DNA of 64,000 nucleotides, taken from positions 1,736,001-1,800,000 of the forward strand of contig CP021227.1 of NCBI GenBank assembly GCA_003999685.1. The letters run 5' to 3'. Positions 10,701 through 19,085 of this stretch are shown piece after piece; within the stretch, counting starts at the first letter, position 1; every line of letters begins with the position of its first letter. Made by a program: the position numbers and the translations under genes. The DNA is from Taiwanofungus camphoratus. Its lineage: Eukaryota; Basidiomycota; Agaricomycetes; Polyporales; Taiwanofungaceae. The notes beneath the pieces were generated by a model that was not told the DNA's origin, searched no databases, and saw nothing but the letters and a program-made list of their open reading frames with translations.

Positions 10701-11561
10701 TACCCATGGCGTGTGCGGTACTACCGGAAAGTCGATGGGAGGGAAGTACTCTGGCTTGAAGCACCCTCTTTCGGAATCATTCCAAGCGAACGCATCAGCA
10801 TGCAGGGTCATAAAGTGATGTAGGAGGTCCCTCTCTGCTGGTTGTAGGAAGTCTCCACTGTGTAGCTTGTCCGTGAGATCGTGCCGTTCTCGCGTATATC
10901 GCAAAGTAGGTTCGAAAGGTGGTGGAGTCGGTGATAGGGTAGGCATCGTTGCTAAAGGGTCGCCTTTAATTTCGCGAATGATTCGGAATCGTTCGTCCAA
11001 AGCTCCCAGAATAGGGCGAGTCTTCAGTGCTACGGGCTTGTACTTCTTTTTCGATGCTGCAAATGTAGGAATAGGGGAAGAATCTGACAACTTAGGAAGG
11101 GATACCCTCGGATTAGGAGCAAGGGAGGGTCTTCGGGCTGACTTCATGACCTTCGTAGCGTTCCTGGGACCTGGAATGGGGATAGAGGAAATGTTTCTAG
11201 AGGTGGAAAGCGAAAGCATAGGGAGAGAATTCGGATCATCGTGTGAAAGGGAGGGAACCTCGGGCGGTGTTGCTGCTGCTAGAAAGCCAGATAGCCACCT
11301 AGTATGATCAGCAGGACCTTCCGAGACTTTCGAAGATTCACTAAAATAGAGAGACTGCAGATAGCTAGACACAGAGTTAGAGACTGATAGATAGAGCGCA
11401 GGAACAGAATTGTTATCTGCTGCATTTACAGCAGCGAAAGACACAATTTTAGGGGTATCGGATTCATACTCAACGACCAGGGCGACCTCTCCTTGATTTC
11501 TCAAATCCTCGAAATCTAAAAACCCGATCGCAAATGATTCGAAGAGTTCGCGTGGGGGCAA
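7707..11561 (-). CDS. Gypsy pol: reverse transcriptase, RNase H, integrase
   Basis: This 1284-residue open frame belongs to the young LTR element. Domains in order: an N-terminal linker; reverse transcriptase with the PYIDD catalytic block near 10,240; RNase H beginning around ILAVDTS near 9750; a linker near 9150-9400; the integrase zinc finger of H-H-C-C type (HRGIHATK...CHLC near 8790-8900); the integrase core with HIDTM, TDNGAPF and VERPH as the D, D, E residues (about 8720-8400); and a C-terminal GP..VV..ELDG module. No chromodomain is obvious. The frame overlaps the end of gag by about 46 bp in a different register, the arrangement in which this family uses -1 frameshifting. The ATG at 11561 may therefore not be the true start of translation. 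The frame is open throughout. Confidence 0.92.
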   Translation of the reverse strand: MPPRELFESFAIGFLDFEDLRNQGEVALVVEYESDTPKIVSFAAVNAADNNSVPALYLSVSNSVSSYLQSLYFSESSKVSEGPADHTRWLSGFLAAATPPEVPSLSHDDPNSLPMLSLSTSRNISSIPIPGPRNATKVMKSARRPSLAPNPRVSLPKLSDSSPIPTFAASKKKYKPVALKTRPILGALDERFRIIREIKGDPLATMPTLSPTPPPFEPTLRYTRERHDLTDKLHSGDFLQPAERDLLHHFMTLHADAFAWNDSERGCFKPEYFPPIDFPVVPHTPWVQKNIPIPPGIYNEVCAIIKKKIAAGVYEPSNSSYRSRWFCVVKKDGKSLRLVHSLEPLNAVTIQHSGVPPTPEHLAEQFGGRPCGAMLDLYVGYDERLIAETSRDLTTFQTPFGAMRLVTLPMGWTNSVPIFHDDVTHILQPEIPHLTVPYIDDVPVKGPESSYDLVPISENPGIRKFVWEHFTNLNRIVTRMRYAGGTFSGVKSILIAREITVVGHRCTPEGRLPDESRVAAIRNWGPCATLSDVRAFLGTIGVVRIFIRNFAHRADALVRLTRKAVPFEFGPAQIAAQEDLKDALLSSPALRSINYSSGAPVILAVDTSYIAVGYHLCQCDEDNPKVRFYNRFGSITLNDRERRFSQPKLEIYGLFRALRVLRIYLIGVRNLIVEVDARYIKGMLQNPDIAPSASINRWIVSILTFHFTLVHVPGTMHGPDGLSRRTPQPGDQEESSEEDFEDWIDKMHSFLHHIQAPPSHPIPSISTLFPYEFASNIPITTPTPPIAPTFASELAEDSQGFNREEESYDSVPRSEMAKEADARLDLVAKFLRSLARPANLSDSEYEGFVKYCLLFFLDEDILWRKDPQGAHKLVVKQADRLRILRECHDAVAHRGIHATKVLISERFWWPYHHIDIAWYVRSCHLCQIRQVRQILIPPTVAMPAPIFAKVHIDTMHMPPSNGFRYLVQGRCSLTQYPEFRMLRKETAKALAEWLFEDFVCRWGALSEIVTDNGAPFVKATNYIAKKYQLRHIRISGYNSRANGLVERPHFDVRQALFKAVDGEESKWSQATYSVFWSERITTRKRMGCSPYFAVTGTHPVIPLDVVEATYILPPPSSMLSTTDLIARRAIALQKRVTQVAELHSKVYEARRQAALRFEEKHKHSIHDFNFEKGDLVLIRNTQIEKSLNRKMRPRYLGPILVVSRNKGGAYILCELDGSVLDRPTAAFRVIPYLARKALELPTELLDVSTERLRELELTTTQGDDEELGSYPYSPKSGSSPSESH
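9146..9181 (-). other. Candidate central polypurine tract in pol
   Basis: Inside pol, in the linker between RNase H and integrase, the minus strand reads tttcaatagggaggagg, identical over 17 bases to the 3' polypurine tract at 5629-5645. The next 19 bases are similar as well (about 14 of 19 by eye). The position, near the middle of the element at the start of integrase, is where Ty1 and lentiviruses carry a second plus-strand primer. Confidence 0.5.
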
Positions 11562-14449
11562 CTATGATGATGGGCTGGTAAGAACTTTTGACGTCCTCGA
11601 GGCATCGTAGGGATGGTCGCGACTTCGCTCGTGTTCGGGCATACGATCGTGATGGTCTGCTCCTCGTTTCCGAAGTTCTTAACCACACTCTCGGTTACCA
11701 CATCGAAGGGTCGGCCTAGAAGGATATCGTAGGAGGGATTGCGTATGACGTGTATCTGTAGGTACAACACGATGTCGCCTACTTGGAACGAGACATTTCG
11801 AACCAGTCCTAAAGAACGGTCAATACTGCCATTAGCAGACTGCATATTTAGCTGCACGGAAGGGTCGTAAATTAGCCCTAAGGCATGACAGACTTGCTCT
11901 GACATCGCAACCACTTGTGACCCAGGGTCCACGATGCATTCGATTCGCTCTTTGTTGTCGATTAGGGCTTCGATAGAACGGATAGAATTCGAGTCGCGGG
12001 CTACTATGATTTCGGAGGGTTCTTCCTTTCCGGGTACGTGTCGTAAGTACGTTTCGTAGGGGTCTGGAATTATGGTCGAACCAGGGACAAGGGGTTCACC
12101 GTGGCACGATAGTTCGGAGGTTGCTAGCGTCGTTTTAGAAGCGAGATCGTCTGAGAGTTCCGTAATTTGAGCCATATGAGTAGCCTTAGGATCCATAGGC
12201 ACACGTTTAGGGGTGATAGCCTCGCGATATCGCGCACGAACATCCGGGGATATAGATAGTAGCTCCTCGGGCGTTAGTGTAACCACTGGTGTTCTCATAG
12301 ATCGCGCGAATATTTCCTCTGTAAGTTTCTCCTGATGAACCGGTGTGATCGTCTTATAGGCCATGTCCTTGCCTTTGTCTGCTGTAGGCTTCGGAGCTGC
12401 TGCGAAATTTCGAAGATTCGGAGGTGCGTAAGTAGCATCTCGAGCATTAGCGAAAGGATGAACTGGTGGAGTGGGCGGTGGAATGGCTGCCTGTGATGCG
12501 GGTTGGGCTGGTACGTTAGGTGTAGACGAGGCATGCTCCGATGAGTTCGTGGGTGGATCGGACGCATTCGCAGGCTTCGGAGGCGACGGCGCTGAATTAG
12601 AAGGATAATTGGATCGCCTTAGAATGGTAGGAGGGGTCTGGTTCTGCGCCTCCGCCACTGGGGCATCTTGGTTAGCAGGGGGATCCACTACTGGATGCTG
12701 AGCGCGTCCTATCGGAGGTGCGTTGGCTAAGGGTGGGTTTCTAGGATCAGACTGCGCATTAGGAGCACCCTGCCTTCTGTGCTGGGGTACTTCCACACCA
12801 TCGAAGACTTCGCGACGTCTCCGAAGTTGGTAAATCTCGTGTTCTAAAGCGGCTATACGATCCTCGGCGGATAGTGAGAATGCGGGCACATTTAGGCGAT
12901 TGTCGATTTCGAATAGGAGCTGTGGGGAGGAATTCGTGCCATTTCGTCGATGATATTCGTAAAGCCTATCGCGAATCGTACGTCCTGGGATCGTTCTGGG
13001 TACGAAATTTCCATTTGGCAGCACTATCTTTCCATCTGGGTTGCGCTTGCACTTGCCATCCTTGATGTCTTGCTCAATGTGCTTGCAACACCTAGTGCAG
13101 CAGTCCAAGTCCCCGCAATAGTGACAGTACTGGCCTTCTACATGAGTGTGCTCGCCGCGCGAGCTGTCCAATCGAGGGGGTCGCTGGTTCGCAAGAACAG
13201 GAGCTAGCGCACTGGTTACGGACTTCGTGAGGATCTCTGCGAACGTCTGTAGATCCTCTATCTTTAGCGATGAGCCCCCCACGGGCATGGTAGTGGTCGA
13301 AGTAGTTACAGTCGTAGCAGAGGTAAGAGTCGTAGAAGTACCAAGGAGTACGAACTTTGCTGCGCTATGTAGCTGGTCCAAGGTGTAGGGATCATCGGGT
13401 AAGTGATCAGGGAACTTTAGCTGTAACCTAGTAGACACGCGAGCCCACAGCGAAGGCTGGAAGGCCCTCGTGAAAGCATGGCTTTGCTCGATAGTAGACA
13501 ACCTATTTTTCGAAATTAGGTACTTCGTGATGGCATAAAACTCACGATAGAAGCTTCCTAAGTCTGCCGCATTGTTGATTCCAATTCTAGCACGTTCTCC
13601 TATCAACTGATCCAAGTCGGACATAGACCACATTCTATCATCCTCTGTGCCTGGGTAGAGGCTTCTAATCTCCTTCTTGAAGTCTTCGTAGGTCTTCGTG
13701 ACATCGGAACACTCAGGGAGGGACTCCCATAGGTCCGAAACATCGATAGGAGGGTAGCGAGTAGTCCAGTGTTTCTTCGTCGCCTCATCCGCTATCTGGC
13801 AGCGGACAAAAAGTGACTCTAAGTCCTGGAAATACCTTCGGATGGTCCTAGGCTGGTCAGGATCGAAGGTGGGGGATGTACGATCTCCTCGAGGCGGCAT
13901 GAGTGGAGGTGCGTTCATGGTTGACACAGAAATAGGATTTAGGGGATTAGCTAAAATGGGTGCGGTCAGAGATGGGTTCGAAGCTGAGTTGATGCTAGCT
14001 GAAGAAGATTGGGTCGTAGAAGCGTCGGAAAGTGTAATAGAAGGAATCGGAGGGGAACGCGAAGCTGATGGGAGCGTAGAGGATAGCTGAGGGGATGCCG
14101 GTAAATGGACTAAGATAGGGTCAGATGCTGAAGAAGGACCGCTTCCTTCGGAGGTGTTAGGAAGCTCAGGGGACGTGGACTGAGGTTCGAAGTCCTCAAT
14201 TGGTGAGTCTTCGGACGTGGTAAGCGTGTCTAGAGACCCTTCGAAAAGAGCCTCAAAGTCGGGGGTCAATTCGGAAGATTCGAGTGTAGAAATGATATCG
14301 GAGGGGATAGTCGTAGGTGTTCGCGAAGAGGTGCTTCGTGGAAGGCCTGCTTGAGTATAGTAACGATAGCCAACTTGAAAGAACTCGGATAGTAACTGAT
14401 CGCTGTTTCTCGGAGAGGACTGGTTAGACGTAGGATGATCTGAAGGCAA
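11516..14449 (-). CDS. Gypsy gag with aspartic protease
   Basis: This 977-residue open frame begins only about 40 bp inside the 5' LTR edge. The first 200 residues are Ser/Pro/Thr-rich and disordered. A capsid-like region follows (about residues 200-370, including IRRYFQDLESLFVR). Next is a cysteine/histidine-rich segment near 13,050-13,130 (CHYC...CC..CC.H) that may be a nucleic-acid-binding knuckle of unusual spacing. A short Arg-rich coiled segment and a long Pro-rich linker come next. At the C-terminus there is an aspartic protease with the active-site block IVDPGSQ (near 11,940). The frame ends inside the start of pol, giving a gag-protease / RT-integrase split. It looks whole. Confidence 0.88.
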   Translation of the reverse strand: MPSDHPTSNQSSPRNSDQLLSEFFQVGYRYYTQAGLPRSTSSRTPTTIPSDIISTLESSELTPDFEALFEGSLDTLTTSEDSPIEDFEPQSTSPELPNTSEGSGPSSASDPILVHLPASPQLSSTLPSASRSPPIPSITLSDASTTQSSSASINSASNPSLTAPILANPLNPISVSTMNAPPLMPPRGDRTSPTFDPDQPRTIRRYFQDLESLFVRCQIADEATKKHWTTRYPPIDVSDLWESLPECSDVTKTYEDFKKEIRSLYPGTEDDRMWSMSDLDQLIGERARIGINNAADLGSFYREFYAITKYLISKNRLSTIEQSHAFTRAFQPSLWARVSTRLQLKFPDHLPDDPYTLDQLHSAAKFVLLGTSTTLTSATTVTTSTTTMPVGGSSLKIEDLQTFAEILTKSVTSALAPVLANQRPPRLDSSRGEHTHVEGQYCHYCGDLDCCTRCCKHIEQDIKDGKCKRNPDGKIVLPNGNFVPRTIPGRTIRDRLYEYHRRNGTNSSPQLLFEIDNRLNVPAFSLSAEDRIAALEHEIYQLRRRREVFDGVEVPQHRRQGAPNAQSDPRNPPLANAPPIGRAQHPVVDPPANQDAPVAEAQNQTPPTILRRSNYPSNSAPSPPKPANASDPPTNSSEHASSTPNVPAQPASQAAIPPPTPPVHPFANARDATYAPPNLRNFAAAPKPTADKGKDMAYKTITPVHQEKLTEEIFARSMRTPVVTLTPEELLSISPDVRARYREAITPKRVPMDPKATHMAQITELSDDLASKTTLATSELSCHGEPLVPGSTIIPDPYETYLRHVPGKEEPSEIIVARDSNSIRSIEALIDNKERIECIVDPGSQVVAMSEQVCHALGLIYDPSVQLNMQSANGSIDRSLGLVRNVSFQVGDIVLYLQIHVIRNPSYDILLGRPFDVVTESVVKNFGNEEQTITIVCPNTSEVATIPTMPRGRQKFLPAHHHSCPHANSSNHLRSGF

Positions 14450-14462
14450 TGAAATCTTGACT

Positions 14463-14489
14463 GCTCCCCCTCGCGGTGGGCTCCAGAAA
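14463..14489 (-). other. Candidate primer-binding site
   Basis: Directly after the 5' LTR (read on the minus strand) the sequence runs tttcTGGAGCCCACCGCGAG. A TGG four bases inside the LTR is the usual start of a primer-binding site complementary to a tRNA CCA end. I could not name the tRNA, so self-priming or a diverged site remains possible. Confidence 0.4.
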
Positions 14490-16096
14490 TGATACGACCT
14501 AGGGGACCCTGGTACCTAGGGAGTGCTCCGCAACGTGGCTGGGGGTAGTGTGATAACTGTGAGGGTGTGAGGGTAGGAGCTACAACCTGTATGATACCGG
14601 GAAACCTGTATGTCTTGTTTTTGTAAGTAGGGGAGTAAGGGGTCAAGGGTCCTGCACAACAGGATCTTGTTCCTAAGTGCTATACTATCCCTAAGGCCTT
14701 GCGAGGCCCTCCGAAGTATGCGAAGTTCTTCGAGGTTTTGCGAAGTCCTTCGAAGTTTTAGCTAAATCGCGCGAGCTGACTTCGTAGATGCTGCGAAGTC
14801 CTTCTGGTTAGAGTTAGCTAAAGGGCGTAAGGTTTTGGAGTTTGTTAGAGCGAAGTGGGCGAGGTTTGGCTAGCGTAGGAGACCTGTAGGAGAGGTCGGA
14901 GAGTTCGAGGGCGTAGGGAGATGTACTATAGCCTGTAACTAAGGCTATGGGCGAGTCGTAGGGCTATTCGTAGGACGTAGGGATAATGCAACGTGAGCCT
15001 AAGGGTATAACTAAGGCAGAGGCCCACCGGATAGGTGCTATAAGAGGTGCCGAAGGGTGCGAAGTCACGGCGACTTTCGTAGATCGTAGTGCGTAGTTCG
15101 GGAAGCGTAGACGTGGTTCGTAGATATATCACGAGCGTAGACGTAGTTCAAAGGTACTGAAATGAAGCTGGGGTGGAGACTTAGGGACCTTAGGACCGTT
15201 CCTAAGGTTGTACTCGCGGCGCTTTCCTGAGATCGGAGCTACAGGGGAACTGGTATTCCAAAGAGAGAAGCGTGCACTGAGGGGTCTCTCTTGTACATAG
15301 TAAACTACCTCTGACTAAATAGGGGAACGTGAGGTGAACTAATCTTGCGCGAAGCGATCCTTACGAGTCCGAAATGTGTACTAAAGCGCATGGACTCCGA
15401 AGTGAACACGAGGAGGATAGGAACTAATTAGGAACTGAAACAGGGGAACTACGTACGGTAGAAAGGTGACCAAGTTCATTCACGAGGGCGGGATGACTAT
15501 CCGAGAGCAGCCATGCGCCGTGATCACCTATCTTAGTGGGCTAAGAGCGCACGAAGTCCTTAGCAGCGGGACTTGGCCTAATCGGGGCAGGAGGTGTCCT
15601 AAATGGGTGGAGGGTCATATGGGTACGTCCTAGGATGACCTTATGGCATAGGATCGAGACCCATGGGGGTGCACAAGGCTTCCTAAGTCCAACTTCCGGA
15701 ACTTCGGACCGTTTCGGAGCCTATCGGAGGTAGCTGCAATCACAAGAGCTAGGAGAGACTTAGCTAAGACTTCTTAGCTAAGCCCGGGATGAGTGACGTA
15801 GTAGATAGGACCTAGATCCAATGGAACAGTATGGGAGGGCCGGCAGTGTCCGATAGTGGACTTAGCAGGAGTTAGGGACTTCGCGTCTAGCATTCGAAAT
15901 CTCGTAGCACCTCGTGTGACTTCGCAAGACTTCGTAGGGTGTTAGGAGGGTTTAGGAAGGAGAGGGGGCGTTAGGAATATTATAGGAACCTATCCCTCCT
16001 GTCGTAGGCTGTAGGAGAGTCTTAGAGTGGTCGGTTGGGGGATTAGAAAGCTCCTAAAATCGCGATTCGGGGGCCAGGAGGCTACGGGACTCATCA
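14490..16096 (-). repeat. 5' LTR of the young Gypsy element
   Basis: This 1607-bp copy is nearly identical to 4022-5628. It begins TGATACGACC and ends GACTCATCA on the plus strand and is followed by the GCGC target duplication (16097-16100). Transcription of the element would start within it on the minus strand. Confidence 0.92.
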
Positions 16097-18100
16097 GCGC
16101 TTCGCCCGCTTCGTGGCAAGGTGAAGTGTTGTACGTTGTTTATGTCGCTCAGACCGAAGTTCGGCAGCAACATCGTATGTGTCTGCAGTGGCCTGAGCGC
16201 CAGGTCCCAACTGATGACGTAGGTAGCGATACTGCCCAGACGCCGCACTAAGACGGTGCTGGGTGTTCGCAAGCTTAGTGGCCGCACGGGAGCATGCAGC
16301 ATCCCACCACGACTTTGATCATTTGGATGGACGCTTCACTGATGAATACTCCATCCATAGTCGTTGGAGGTCTCGCTCAAGGCAGTCCCCCATCCGTTCA
16401 ACGCCTTGAGCGCTGCTGAAATGTGTAGGGTAATCAGCAAACAATTTCGCCGTTGCTGTCACAAATTGTTGGGCCGCGTCGCTGGTGCGAGGTATACCCC
16501 ATACTGGTTCTGGCTCAACTTCAATCGGTATCTCCCACCGCAGGACCGCATGGTCGCTGTTGTGGTGATGTGACATGAATACATGAAGGTCTTGGCCTTC
16601 ATAGTACACTGGGTCGATCCACATCAAGTCAATGACTCCAGGCGTGAGAGCAATATTGTGGGAACGCCAAGTGACTGGACCATCCTGGGCGTTCATCAAG
16701 ACCAAATCGAGCTCGGCCTGGGCCAGCTCGATAAGGCAATTGGAATCAGCGTAGTGCGGAGGCCGCACCCGAGATCCCACAGCACATGTATCCCACAATG
16801 GGTGGCGGAGATTAAAATCCCTGCACATGCACGCAATGGGTGAAAGCACGTGGACACGTGTTTCCAAATATCTGACAGCATCGAAGGTGGTGCTGTCGTT
16901 GTACACGTTCAGGACATTGAAGTCCCCGGATGGAAGCTTAAGCGCTACCAAAAGGCAATCCTTATGGGAGACGCTATGGGTGACAACTTGCGGAGAGGCC
17001 GAAGCCCACCGCTTGTTGACATAAATGGCAACCCGGGAATCTTTCGATGCCCTGAGGCACTTGAACGAGGCGTGGGCAGACGTATTCTCATACGCCTCCC
17101 CTTCCCGTGACTTAGCTGAGGCCACATCCTTGATGCGACCCCAGAAGATCTCCTGGACACAGATAATATTGGCGTCCCTATGTCTCTCGAGTAGAATGCT
17201 CATATTCTCCGCAGATTTCTGAACATTCGCACTTATGCATGTGAGTACAGGCCTGGTAGGCTCGTCTCTCAGATTGTCGCCATCAGCCGTAAAGCTGGGC
17301 GTATGGGAGGGGTCTGCTTCCACCATCATGGGGGAATCAGGCCGTTCAATAGGTTGTGAGGCCGGCAGAGTTCCAAACGGTGGGGCCGAAGCACCGTCGG
17401 AAGAATCCGGTTCACACACTGACTCATCAAGCCCACAGGGGTTTGGTGGCGCTGAGCCCGAACTGGTGTGCCATGCACTTCCAGCATGGGCAAGGGGCAT
17501 GGGTACAGTAAGGCTGTCTCCACTACCATTGTATTCGTTACCCCCTCCCCTATAGGGAGAGGGCCTACAAATCCTTTGTGAATCCTCTGGCACTATGGCC
17601 GTCGATTCAAGGAGAGGACCTCCCAAGAGGGAGGAACTTGAAGTGGAACTCTCCCCATGATAGGGTGAGTTCAAAGGTGTGTCCGGAGGACGAGAGCTTG
17701 GGGGTTCCAAGTCGGCTTGAGTGCGATGAGCAGGGCAGCCGCCATGCACCGACATCGCACTCGACGAGGAGGGTGCACCATCAGTCTTAAGACCAACAGC
17801 GGCTATAGGGGCACCAGTAGGGGAAGAAAAGGATAGGATATGAGGTGATTTAGACATGCTGGGCACGGGCGCTAAATCGAGATGGTGGTGGTACTATCGT
17901 GTGACACCACTTTGAAAAGGACCCAGTGTTTGAGAATGGCTTATCGCAAACTCTCCTTGGGATATTCTCAAGATCAGATGGTGTCTAAAATAGTCTATAA
18001 AATCATGCAACACAACTGTGTTCTCCGATTTTAAAGAGAGGGAGTGTGTAGAGAACAAGTTCAATATAAGTGTCAGAAAATCTATTAATTAGGCCGATCG
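16097..18100 (-). mobile_element. LINE fragment: 5' end with endonuclease
   Basis: The minus-strand open frame starts at ATG 17866. About 210 Ser/Pro-rich residues come first, followed by an exonuclease-endonuclease-phosphatase (APE-type) domain. Visible catalytic blocks are SANVQK, ICVQEI, CRDFNLRHPLWD (GDFN in most families, here with Arg for Gly), VIDLMWI and SDHAVLRW. An in-frame TGA lies at 16319-16321. Beyond it the frame runs on (SKSWWDAAC..., a typical linker after the endonuclease) to 16097, where the young LTR element interrupts it, and resumes at 4021. The LINE is therefore dead through this stop and through two insertions. Sequence from 17867 to about 18,100 is presumed 5' leader; the exact 5' end is not defined, and no separate gag-like ORF1 was seen. 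Confidence 0.85.
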
Positions 18101-18764
18101 CCGTTCTTCTACCCTCTCGCCTCATCCCAAACCATGGCCGCTTAGTTCCTGCACTTGTGTCTAACTCAAGCACACCATAACATGCACTCCCCCAATTTTT
18201 CCGAAGCTTATTGTGGGAGCAATGAGTGTACAGCAGTAAATGTGTTGCTGTGCGTTACAATCCATGAGCAAGAGTGACACTTTCTCAATCTGGATTTGAA
18301 CTCAGCCAGCAGACGCACTTCGTTGTCGTTGCGATGCTGCAGGCGGATGCCCAAAAGCCACGTCGGAGCTTCATTGTGGCACTGTCCTGGTATGGTGACT
18401 CTTCGTGACATTCCTCGGAAAAATCGTCAAACACTAGTCCCCTCCACCGGAACGTCCTTGGGCACCTCACTATGAAAATAATTAGAAATGTAAGTATATG
18501 GCCATGTAGCCAGGATCCATAACCACAAAATGACACTGCTCCGAGAGCAATCCATTCAGTCGTTGTGGAGCTAAAAATCGAATGATGGAAATCTTCAAAC
18601 ACTGGTCAAATGATAGTACTGGTTCAAGAAGCGACGAAAGTACAAAGGTCGACAATCGTAAATTTCGCGCATCAACCCATCTCCTTGACTCTTCAGTACG
18701 TATTCAGCGTTTCACCAAAGAGCGGAGCTAAATCTTTGAAAATACAGATTGAATCACTGTCAAC
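18101..18764. other. Gene-free stretch
   Basis: No convincing coding region is seen. Short open frames on the minus strand (18208-18602) lack family motifs or splice context. This is the likely border between the LINE's 5' end and unique host sequence. Confidence 0.4.
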
Positions 18765-19085
18765 ATGGTAAACTATTTCGGATACCTGCTCGACGATGCT
18801 TGGATCGTGAGACGTGGCGTGAGGCTGGGACTTGGCACAAACGAGACTCCAGAGGCCGAGGACACCACCTATGTCAGGTGTGTCAGGAATCTCATGTATG
18901 AGGCCGAGATTGGGGATAGAGCCAAGCTGGTTACCGTCATAGCGAAGGGCAAATGCTTTTCATGCATAGCGCTCGCCTCGACTGATCCGCGGGATGGGAT
19001 GCCGCCGCATACGCAGGATGATATCGAGCGATTGAAAACCGTCTTGAAGAAGAAGGTGCAACCGAAGTGGTGGCCGTACGCTTGA
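18765..19085 (+). CDS. Small hypothetical protein, 106 residues
   Basis: A single open frame starts at ATG 18765 (context gtcaacATGG, a fair start) and stops after ..KPKWWPYA-like residues (PKWWPYA). It has a mixed charged composition, with no signal peptide, membrane segment or recognised motif. Codon use looks like that of the nearby host genes, and the 5' half (NYFGYLLDDAWIVRRG) has the look of a real folded protein. It stands alone in a gene-poor stretch. I do not recognise it; it could be an orphan gene or one exon of a larger gene. Confidence 0.4.
   Translation: MVNYFGYLLDDAWIVRRGVRLGLGTNETPEAEDTTYVRCVRNLMYEAEIGDRAKLVTVIAKGKCFSCIALASTDPRDGMPPHTQDDIERLKTVLKKKVQPKWWPYA

Larger units (their letters stand above)
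4022..16096 (-). mobile_element. Young, apparently whole Ty3/Gypsy LTR retrotransposon
   Basis: This is a 12,075-bp element read on the minus strand. Its two LTRs (4022-5628 and 14490-16096) are each 1607 bp, begin TG and end CA. By eye they differ at only one site, implying a very recent insertion. The flanking GCGC at 4018-4021 and 16097-16100 is a 4-bp target duplication, and removing the element restores the LINE reading frame. Going 5' to 3' on the minus strand: 5' LTR, a candidate primer-binding site beginning TGG just inside it (about 14485), gag with protease (14449-11516), pol with RT, RNase H and integrase (11561-7707), a 3' region holding an oppositely transcribed gene (5797-7174 on the plus strand), a polypurine tract at 5629-5645, and the 3' LTR. 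Both main frames are open, so it looks whole. Confidence 0.93.
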
